A stretch of DNA of 5,044 nt from JAAYYY01 sp964602995. GTDB taxonomy: Bacteria > Chloroflexota > Anaerolineae > Promineifilales > Promineifilaceae. Made by a program: the position numbers and the translations under genes. Location of the stretch: assembly GCA_964602995.1 (NCBI GenBank), contig CAZRTM010000180.1, positions 1-5,044 of the forward strand, in the 5' to 3' direction. Shown piece after piece: positions 1-4,432 of the stretch; position 1 is the stretch's first letter; each line of letters opens with the position of its first letter. The notes under the pieces are model-generated. The model was not told the origin of the DNA. It worked only from the letters and a program-made list of their open reading frames with translations, and made no database searches.

Positions 1-13
1 ACGGTTGATGAGG

Positions 14-96
14 CGTCATCCTGAGCGGAGTCTGCGGAGCGAAGGATCTCGGCCCCGACACGCCAGAGATTCTTCGGCATCCGCCTCAGAATGACG
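14..96. repeat. Imperfect inverted repeat of dispersed (REP-like) type
   Basis: Outer arms CGTCATCCTGAG (14-25) and CTCAGAATGACG (85-96) pair at 11 of 12 positions. Inner arms GAAGGATCTC (41-50) and GAGATTCTTC (66-75) pair at 9 of 10. An asymmetric internal loop (26-40 against 76-84) separates the two stems, and the apical loop is 51-65. The motif resembles the 'GTCATCCTGAGCG...GCGAAGGATCT' interspersed repeats I know from several bacterial phyla; that link is from memory, not a search. It is non-coding and lies upstream of the metalloprotease gene. As RNA it would fold into an extended hairpin, but there is no U-run to make it a canonical intrinsic terminator. Confidence 0.7.
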
Positions 97-140
97 GCAA
101 TAGGCGCCTCAAAACGACAGCAGTCGCCTCACAACGACAG
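82..140 (+). repeat. Three degenerate direct repeats of a 16-bp arm sequence
   Basis: The sequence CGCCTCAGAATGACGG (82-97) recurs as CGCCTCAAAACGACAG (105-120) and CGCCTCACAACGACAG (125-140), with start-to-start spacings of 23 and 20 bases. The first copy contains the right outer arm of the inverted repeat at 14-96, so the later two look like decayed tandem duplications of that end. The rest of 141-183 holds only the ribosome binding site of the next gene. I see no convincing sigma-70 promoter in this leader. Confidence 0.6.
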
Positions 141-183
141 TGGCAGAATTCTGCTTAACTGAGCACCATTAGGAGGGCAAAAA

Positions 184-867
184 ATGCCAACAGCAAGACA
201 GATGGGAGCGGGCACAGTGGCGCAGGGGAGCAATGTGCTCAAAGAGACAATGAACCGCGCCCTGGGCCTTCTGGACCTCGCCGGCTCCTTCAGCGGCGTG
301 CGCCCGTTCAAGCAAATCCAGGTGCGCGTCGTCATTTTGCGCGACGAAACAGGGCAACCACTGTGCCAGGAAGACGACATACACGCTTCTCTGCAGGAAA
401 TGAGCCGTATCTTCTCGCAAGAAGCGCATGTGCGCGTGCTGGCAGCATCACCACAAATCATTACTCTGCCCGAACCTGCACCCCTGGCTGCCCTCGACGT
501 CCACTGTGACGACGGCGCCTGGCAGGAGGATTTTGACATGGCAGGCAACTACTTCCGCCGCCACTCGGCCAGCACCCGCAGTGGGCGCTGGCTGGGTTAT
601 GGCGCGCCTGTCACCGCTTTCATCGTGCGCGACATCTCCAATAAGGGCGGCTGCTCCCTTGGACCGCTCACCGATTACGTCACGCTGGAGGCCGAGATGC
701 TAAACCGCGCCCGCCACCGCCTGCTGGCCCACGAAGTCGCCCACGCCTGTGGCCTCTGGCACTCCAAAGACAAAGAGAACCTGATGTACCCGCGCGGCCC
801 CGGCGACAAACTAACCCGCCTGCAGGAAGCAATCGTCCGCAATTCGCGACATGTGACGCTCTTATAG
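184..867 (+). CDS. Metzincin-type zinc metalloprotease (matrixin-like active site)
   Basis: This 227-residue protein carries a complete metzincin zinc site, HEVAHACGLWH at residues 183-193. H183, H187 and H193 are the expected zinc ligands and E184 the catalytic base. It is followed by LMYP with the Met-turn M201, eight residues after the third histidine, the same spacing as in matrixins (HxxGxxHS....LMYP). The predicted activity is zinc-dependent peptide hydrolysis; the substrate is unknown. No hydrophobic signal peptide or membrane segment is visible, which is odd for a metzincin and suggests a cytoplasmic protein or non-classical export. Residues 1-180 I do not recognise; a GGCSLGPLTDYVTLE stretch (155-169) precedes the active-site helix and contains C157. 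Cysteines lie at 61, 108, 157 and 189. The ATG at 184 is chosen because AGGAGG at 171-176 sits 7 bases upstream; later in-frame ATGs at 202 and 250 lack such a site. The CPBP protease gene follows on the same strand. Catalytic class is firm; biological role is not. Confidence 0.85.
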   Translation: MPTARQMGAGTVAQGSNVLKETMNRALGLLDLAGSFSGVRPFKQIQVRVVILRDETGQPLCQEDDIHASLQEMSRIFSQEAHVRVLAASPQIITLPEPAPLAALDVHCDDGAWQEDFDMAGNYFRRHSASTRSGRWLGYGAPVTAFIVRDISNKGGCSLGPLTDYVTLEAEMLNRARHRLLAHEVAHACGLWHSKDKENLMYPRGPGDKLTRLQEAIVRNSRHVTLL

Positions 868-885
868 CTCATAGCTCATAGCTCA
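865..885 (+). repeat. Heptanucleotide tandem repeat TAGCTCA x3
   Basis: Three perfect copies of TAGCTCA (865-871, 872-878, 879-885) begin exactly at the TAG stop codon of the metalloprotease gene. Because 7 is not a multiple of 3, the three TAG triplets at 865, 872 and 879 fall in all three plus-strand frames, so the array is an all-frame translational stop. It occupies the start of the 74-base gap before the CPBP gene. The rest of that gap (886-941) contains only the downstream ribosome binding site. Confidence 0.9.
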
Positions 886-941
886 CTTGCTCCTGGTCAG
901 GGCAGAGATGCGGGAGCAGGAAGCGTTAGGGAGGAAGTGTA

Positions 942-1811
942 ATGCTTGCCGCCCACAGACCTGATAGCGTCCGTACGCACTGGCCGTTGAGCAGAGATGT
1001 CACGCTGCTGCTCCTCCTCTTTTATCTGCTGGGCGGCATTATCCTGCTGATCGAGGTCGGTCCCTGGGAGACCTTCCGCGAGGTCGTGGTCAACGGCGTG
1101 CTGGTTGCCGCCTGGCTGGCTGCGACCCACCACATCTTGCGGCACGAGCCAATGCGGCCGTTACCGCCCTTGCGCCGGCCGCGCCTGGAGCTTGTATGGA
1201 GTCTTGTCGTGCTGGCACTGGCGCTACTGGCGGTGACCAATGCCTATGGTCAGTGGCTGGCTCTGCCACGGCGAAGCCACCTGCTCATCATCTACCTCGG
1301 CGTCGCCCTCCTCTTTTTCGGGCTGCGCTACCCACCCGCGACCTGGGGCTTACGCTGGCCCACCCGCCGCGGCTGGCAGGCGTTGGGCGCCGTCGTCCTC
1401 CTCAACGTTGGCATCGGGATTGTTCGTGCGTTGCTGCCGGCGGGCGAACAACAGGGAACCGTCGGCGTAGACCTTGCCGGGCAAATGGTGGATGCGGCGG
1501 CGCTGCTTAGCCTCCTCTTCTCCCTACTCCTGGGAGCTGCACTTCCCGAGGAGTTACTGCTGCGAGTGATGCTGCAGCCCCGGCTGGCGCACTACACCGG
1601 CATCTCCTGGGCCATCTTCTTCCAGGCGTTTTTCTTCGCCTTCGGCCACATACCGCAAAAGTTGCTTGGCAATGAGCTCACTCTGTCGCTGACGCTCGCC
1701 TACACATTGTTGCTCGGGAACGGCCTCATTGCTGGCTATCTCTGGCGTCGGGAACGAAGTCTGCCCATGCTGGTCTTGCTCCACCTGTTCGCATTCCCTC
1801 GTTTTGGTTAG
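942..1811 (+). CDS. CPBP family intramembrane metalloprotease (Abi/Rce1-like)
   Basis: This 289-residue, very hydrophobic protein has about eight predicted membrane segments (roughly 19-40, 46-66, 84-108, 113-128, 145-165, 183-201, 221-236, 246-268, plus a C-terminal hydrophobic end). CPBP motif 1 is EELLLR (E203, E204, R208). Motif 2 is FxxxH, with F232 and H236. The third conserved histidine is probably H281 in LLHLFAF. Members of this family (type II CAAX prenyl endopeptidase/Rce1, bacteriocin-immunity Abi proteins) cleave or process substrates inside the membrane using these Glu and His residues; the substrate here is unknown. The Asn usually found four residues after the third His is replaced by F285, and the protein stops eight residues after H281, so the C-terminus is short. 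The start at 942 is supported by GGGAGG at 929-934, 7 bases upstream. The gene lies 74 bases after the metzincin gene on the same strand, possibly in the same transcript. Confidence 0.88.
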   Translation: MLAAHRPDSVRTHWPLSRDVTLLLLLFYLLGGIILLIEVGPWETFREVVVNGVLVAAWLAATHHILRHEPMRPLPPLRRPRLELVWSLVVLALALLAVTNAYGQWLALPRRSHLLIIYLGVALLFFGLRYPPATWGLRWPTRRGWQALGAVVLLNVGIGIVRALLPAGEQQGTVGVDLAGQMVDAAALLSLLFSLLLGAALPEELLLRVMLQPRLAHYTGISWAIFFQAFFFAFGHIPQKLLGNELTLSLTLAYTLLLGNGLIAGYLWRRERSLPMLVLLHLFAFPRFG

Positions 1812-1880
1812 GGAACTGGCATAAACATCGAGAAAAGAGATTGAGTAAGACCCAACCCGGAAGGCCTTAACAGTAGCCGC

Positions 1881-2069
1881 CTAAGCCCCTTCTTTCGGAA
1901 TCACCAGCCACAAAATCAAGTAAGGAATCAATCCCGGCGCGCCACCGGGAATGAAAAGAATCAAGAAGATCAACCGAAACCAGAACGGGCTGATACCGAA
2001 AAATTCACCCAACCCCCCACACACGCCCGCAACAATCCCATTCTGCCGCCTCAACTTATTCTTAGCCAT
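1881..2069 (-). CDS. PspC domain protein (small membrane protein)
   Basis: This 62-residue protein is essentially one PspC domain. Residues 4-28 are the basic and glycine-rich N-terminal part with the characteristic GVCGGLGEFFGI (15-26). Residues 29-58 form a hydrophobic stretch broken by PGGAPG (41-46), so either one long or two short membrane segments, ending in the typical LWLVIPKEG. PspC domains occur in phage-shock-protein envelope-stress systems and in many stand-alone short proteins of unknown role; no pspA or pspB homologue is visible here. The start at 2069 is backed by GGAGG (plus-strand CCTCC at 2074-2078), 4 bases from the ATG. It lies 44 bases downstream of the DUF255 gene on the same strand and may be co-transcribed with it. 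Its 3' end converges on the CPBP gene across 69 bases (1812-1880) with no clear terminator. Confidence 0.9.
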   Translation of the reverse strand: MAKNKLRRQNGIVAGVCGGLGEFFGISPFWFRLIFLILFIPGGAPGLIPYLILWLVIPKEGA

Positions 2070-2073
2070 TCAA

Positions 2074-2078
2074 CCTCC
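2074..2078 (-). promoter_or_regulatory. Shine-Dalgarno of the PspC gene at the edge of a heptamer repeat
   Basis: Read on the minus strand, GGAGG lies 4 bases before the ATG at 2069. It continues the TGGAGA-type units of the adjoining period-7 repeat (…TGGAGAG TGGAGGT…), so the ribosome binding site appears to have been recruited from, or merged with, the repeat array. Confidence 0.65.
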
Positions 2079-2080
2079 AC

Positions 2081-2132
2081 TCTCCATTCTCCAATCCTCT
2101 AATCTCTAATTCTCTAATCTCCAATCTCCAAC
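2081..2132. repeat. Degenerate period-7/8 tandem repeat (CTCCAAT/CTCTAAT)
   Basis: About seven units occur in a row on the plus strand: TCTCCAT (2081-2087), TCTCCAAT (2088-2095), CCTCTAAT (2096-2103), CTCTAAT (2104-2110), TCTCTAAT (2111-2118), CTCCAAT (2119-2125) and CTCCAAC (2126-2132). On the minus strand they read TTGGAGA/TTAGAGA. The array fills the 44-base gap between the DUF255 and PspC genes and extends 19 bases into the DUF255 coding sequence. It resembles the short tandemly repeated heptamers known from cyanobacterial and other bacterial genomes; that comparison is from general knowledge. Confidence 0.85.
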
Positions 2133-4159
2133 TGCTCCCGCAACGCCTCCGGCTCCGCCACGGGCTGTCGACAAACAAACTGCCGGCAGACATAAGCCGT
2201 GGCCCGGTCCTTTAGCCTGGTGCGGTTGCGTAACAGCGGCACCGCGTCCCCATTGTGGCCCACGGCGACCACCTGATAGGGCCGGTACGTTTCATTCAAA
2301 ACATCGAGCAGCGCCTGCGTCCCCGGCTCGCCGGGTTGGCCCACGATGGCCACTTCCTGGGGCTGACCCATAATCAACGTGGCGGCGTTCAGCCATTGCG
2401 CGAAGCCGGTCGGGTACTGGGCCATTGCCGCGCCCATCGCCCCTACCATCTGCTCCGCCAGCTCCCAGTAATCGCCCTTGCCCGTAAACAGGCTCAGCGT
2501 GAGCAACACCGTGGCGGCCATCGCATTGCCGCTGGGCACAGCGTTGTCCTGCACATCCTTAGGCCGGTGAATCAAATCCTCGTGGTCATCAGACGTATCA
2601 TAGAAACCACCCGCCTCCTCGTCGCGGAAGTGCTCCAATATCATCTGCGCCAGCTCTTCCGCCCACTGGAACCAGCGTTCGTCAAACACCGTCTGGTAGA
2701 GAGCCAGCAGCCCATCCGCCAGATAGACGTAATCTTCCAGATACCCGTTATAGCGCCCCTCAGAACCGGCCTTCCACGTGCGCAACAGCCGGCCCTCAGT
2801 GGTGCGGAGATTATTGTACAGGAATTGCGCGTTCTGCACGGCGACCGCGGTGTAATCATCCCGCTCCAGAATGCGGCCCGCCTCGGCAAATGCAGCCATC
2901 ATCAGGCCATTCCAGGAGGTAAGCACCTTATCATCCAATCCTGGCCACACCCGCTGGCTGCGCACATCGTAGAGCTTTTGCCGTGCCTGCTCCAACCGTT
3001 CGCGCGCCTCATTTTCGTCCATGCCCAGCGTGCCGGCGACCTCCTCCAGCGTCCGGGGCGTGTTCAAAATATTGGCGCCCTCCCAGTTGCCCCGCTCGCT
3101 CACGTCGTAGTAGAGCATGAACAGGCTGACGTCGTCCGGCTCCAGAACCGCCTCAATTTCGTCCCGCTGCCAGACGTAAAATTTGCCTTCCTCCCCTTCG
3201 CTGTCGGCGTCCAGGCTGCTGAAGAAGCCCCCATCCTCGTGGCGCATCTCGCGCACCACCCAGTCCAACGTCTCCTCAGCCACCCGGCGGAAATCATCGC
3301 GCCCGGTCAACTGCCAGGCGTGCAAATAGACGCGCGCCAGCAGTGCATTGTCATAGAGCATCTTCTCGAAATGGGGTACCAGCCAGCGCGCATCGGTCGA
3401 GTAACGAGCAAAACCGCCGCCCAGGTGGTCATACATGCCGCCGCGGGCCATCATCTCCAGCGTGTGCGCCGCCATTTGCAAAGCGGATTCGTCGTCACCA
3501 CTATGGGCCATACGCAGCAGAAACTCAATAGTCATCGGCTGCGGGAACTTGGGCGCGCTGCCCCAACCGCCATGCACGCCGTCATAACTCTGGCGCAAAC
3601 CCTTGAGTGCCTGGTCAAACAGAGCCGGATTCAGCTCACCTTGCTGCCCCAGCAACCCTAGCTGGCGGCCCAGATGTTGCGAAACCTCCGTCGCGCTGCC
3701 CTCAATCTCATCTCGCTTCGTTTCCCAGGCGCGGGCCACACTCTCCAGCACCTGTCTGAAAGCGGGCATGCCATAGCGCGCCGTCGGCGGAAAGTAGGTG
3801 CCGCCATAGAACGGGTGCCCCTCCGGGGTCAGGAAGACGGTCATCGGCCACCCACCCTGCCCCGTCATAGCCACCACAGCGTTCATGTAAATCGAATCCA
3901 GGTCGGGCCGCTCCTCGCGGTCCACCTTCACGTTCACAAAGTGGCGGTTCATTATCGCGGCCGTCTCCTCGTCTTCAAACGATTCATGGGCCATCACGTG
4001 GCACCAGTGACAGGCAGCGTACCCGATGCTGAGCAGAATCGGCTTCTCTTCCTCCCGCGCCTTCGCCAGCGCCTCCTCGCCCCACGGATACCAGTCAACG
4101 GGGTTGTCAGCGTGCTGTAAAAGATAGGGGCTGCTCTCTTGCGCCAGGCGGTTTGCCAT
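2114..4159 (-). CDS. DUF255/YyaL-family thioredoxin-like protein (SPATA20 homologue)
   Basis: At 681 residues this matches the usual full length of the YyaL/SPATA20 family. The N-terminus MANRLAQESSPYLLQHADNP is the family signature. A thioredoxin-fold domain (about 1-160) carries C50-H-W-C53 in GYAACHWCHVM, the likely cis-proline P105 in GGWPMTVFLTP, and GGTYFPP (119-125). Residues of about 180-600 form the (alpha/alpha)6-barrel-like region, with GGFFSSLDADSEGEEGKFY (310-328) and TSWNGLMMAAF (414-424). Family function is unsettled: a redox or disulfide role is suggested by CxxC and a sugar-epimerase-like fold by the barrel. No signal peptide is seen, so it is probably cytoplasmic. The open frame continues upstream to an ATG at 4321, adding 54 residues, but those are encoded mostly by a mobile repeat and lack family similarity. 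The ATG at 4159 has AAGGAG 6 bases upstream and gives the family N-terminus. The last residues LEIGD and the TAG stop are encoded by the heptamer array at 2081-2132. PspC follows on the same strand. Confidence 0.93.
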   Translation of the reverse strand: MANRLAQESSPYLLQHADNPVDWYPWGEEALAKAREEEKPILLSIGYAACHWCHVMAHESFEDEETAAIMNRHFVNVKVDREERPDLDSIYMNAVVAMTGQGGWPMTVFLTPEGHPFYGGTYFPPTARYGMPAFRQVLESVARAWETKRDEIEGSATEVSQHLGRQLGLLGQQGELNPALFDQALKGLRQSYDGVHGGWGSAPKFPQPMTIEFLLRMAHSGDDESALQMAAHTLEMMARGGMYDHLGGGFARYSTDARWLVPHFEKMLYDNALLARVYLHAWQLTGRDDFRRVAEETLDWVVREMRHEDGGFFSSLDADSEGEEGKFYVWQRDEIEAVLEPDDVSLFMLYYDVSERGNWEGANILNTPRTLEEVAGTLGMDENEARERLEQARQKLYDVRSQRVWPGLDDKVLTSWNGLMMAAFAEAGRILERDDYTAVAVQNAQFLYNNLRTTEGRLLRTWKAGSEGRYNGYLEDYVYLADGLLALYQTVFDERWFQWAEELAQMILEHFRDEEAGGFYDTSDDHEDLIHRPKDVQDNAVPSGNAMAATVLLTLSLFTGKGDYWELAEQMVGAMGAAMAQYPTGFAQWLNAATLIMGQPQEVAIVGQPGEPGTQALLDVLNETYRPYQVVAVGHNGDAVPLLRNRTRLKDRATAYVCRQFVCRQPVAEPEALREQLEIGD

Positions 4160-4165
4160 CTCAAA

Positions 4166-4171
4166 CTCCTT
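4166..4171 (-). promoter_or_regulatory. Shine-Dalgarno that fixes the DUF255 start
   Basis: Minus-strand AAGGAG (plus-strand CTCCTT) ends 6 bases before the ATG at 4159. It is the main sequence evidence for choosing this start over the upstream ATG at 4321, which lies inside the inserted repeat element. Confidence 0.8.
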
Positions 4172-4174
4172 GCA

Positions 4175-4193
4175 TGTACAGCGATTTGGTAAA
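4175..4193 (+). repeat. Direct repeat copy A of the target palindrome (left half)
   Basis: TGTACAGCGATTTGGTAAA here matches TGTAAAGCGATTTGGTAAA at 4371-4389 at 18 of 19 positions, exactly 196 bases apart. Here the palindrome AGCGATTTGGTAAATCGCT is interrupted after TTTGGTAAA. Its missing TCGCT half reappears at 4335-4339, on the other side of the inserted element. Confidence 0.85.
4185..4193 (+). repeat. Target site duplication, left copy (TTTGGTAAA)
   Basis: This 9-bp sequence abuts the left terminal inverted repeat of the element at 4194-4325 and is identical to 4326-4334 at its right end. Because the 9-mer is nearly palindromic (TTT GGT AAA), the true duplication could be shorter, down to GGT, with the AAA/TTT belonging to the element. 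Confidence 0.7.
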
Positions 4194-4325
4194 GGGTGCG
4201 TTTCAAGTGAGTTGGAACTATCGCTCGGGCCGGTCTCCTGACCGCGCCCGCCGCTCTCATGTAGACAGGTGGCTCGGTCGGGAGACCGGCCACAGCACCT
4301 ATCACAACTGAAATGAAACACACCC
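4194..4325. mobile_element. MITE-like non-coding inverted-repeat element (~132 bp)
   Basis: The two halves pair in register without gaps: 4194-4244 against 4275-4325 match at about 37 of 51 positions, around a 30-base loop (4245-4274). Conservation is concentrated at the ends and centre. The termini GGGTGCGTTTCA (4194-4205) and TGAAACACACCC (4314-4325) pair at 11 of 12. The inner arms GGCCGGTCTCCTGACCG (4228-4244) and CGGTCGGGAGACCGGCC (4275-4291) pair at 16 of 17. It is flanked by TTTGGTAAA on both sides and holds no transposase; the minus-strand frame through it is only an accidental extension of the DUF255 gene. It is probably mobilised in trans by an unseen transposase. The family cannot be named from this window. 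It ends 13 bases upstream of the DUF255 Shine-Dalgarno, so any transcript starting beyond it would carry a very stable hairpin. Confidence 0.75.
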
Positions 4326-4334
4326 TTTGGTAAA
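4326..4334 (+). repeat. Target site duplication, right copy (TTTGGTAAA)
   Basis: Identical to 4185-4193. It is followed by TCGCTC (4335-4340), which completes the palindrome seen uninterrupted at 4376-4394. Confidence 0.7.
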
Positions 4335-4339
4335 TCGCT

Positions 4340-4360
4340 CAGCCAGTTACCAACTGGCTG
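4340..4360. repeat. Perfect 9-bp hairpin palindrome
   Basis: CAGCCAGTT (4340-4348) and AACTGGCTG (4352-4360) are perfect reverse complements around a 3-base ACC loop. It lies between the interrupted and intact copies of the AGCGATTTGGTAAATCGCT palindrome, so the region is a string of short palindromes with the same 3-base centre (GGT, or ACC on the other strand). There is no U-run, so it is not an obvious terminator. It could be a REP-like unit or a protein binding site. Confidence 0.7.
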
Positions 4361-4375
4361 TACAACATTCTGTAA

Positions 4376-4394
4376 AGCGATTTGGTAAATCGCT
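4376..4394. repeat. Intact 19-bp palindrome (empty target site)
   Basis: AGCGATTTGGTAAATCGCT consists of perfect 8-bp arms (AGCGATTT and AAATCGCT) around GGT. With the next C it is identical over 20 bases to the sequence obtained by removing the MITE-like element and one TTTGGTAAA copy at 4180-4340. It may be a dispersed palindromic repeat or an operator in the divergent promoter region; sequence alone does not decide. Confidence 0.8.
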
Positions 4395-4418
4395 CCTGCT
4401 CTACAAACGATTCAATGC

Positions 4419-4424
4419 CATAAT
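4419..4424 (+). promoter_or_regulatory. Possible -10 box for the 4433 gene
   Basis: CATAAT lies 8 bases upstream of the ATG at 4433 in the most AT-rich part of the region. If used, transcription would start at or just before the start codon, giving a leaderless or nearly leaderless mRNA, consistent with the absence of a Shine-Dalgarno there. No good -35 box is visible at 16-18 bases upstream. Confidence 0.25.
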
Positions 4425-4432
4425 ACAATAAA

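Noticed and set aside
129..548. Minus-strand open frame across the metalloprotease start
   Set aside because: Antisense to a gene with an intact HExxHxxGxxH site and a strong ribosome binding site; no domain or ribosome binding site is seen for it.
1812..1880. Bidirectional intrinsic terminator between the convergent CPBP and PspC genes
   Set aside because: The only palindrome is AAGGCCTT at 1861-1868, too short to form a stable hairpin with a loop, and no U-run follows in either direction.
2081..2132. CRISPR array
   Set aside because: The units are only 7-8 bases with no spacers, so this is a short tandem repeat and not repeat-spacer architecture. No cas gene is present.
2255..3661. Long plus-strand open frame (468 codons) opposite the DUF255 gene
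   Set aside because: It is antisense to a well-recognised family protein, its translation is rich in His, Arg and Gln with no recognisable domain, and it is explained by the codon bias of the opposite strand.
4228..4291. Intrinsic terminator formed by the GGCCGGTCTC…GAGACCGGCC arms
   Set aside because: The stem is strong, but there is no U-run on either strand and no gene ends here. Its register within the larger inverted repeat fits an inserted element better.
4160..4432. Riboswitch or small structured RNA gene in the divergent intergenic region
   Set aside because: The structure is fully accounted for by simple inverted repeats and direct repeats of the insertion. I recognise no riboswitch core or tRNA feature.
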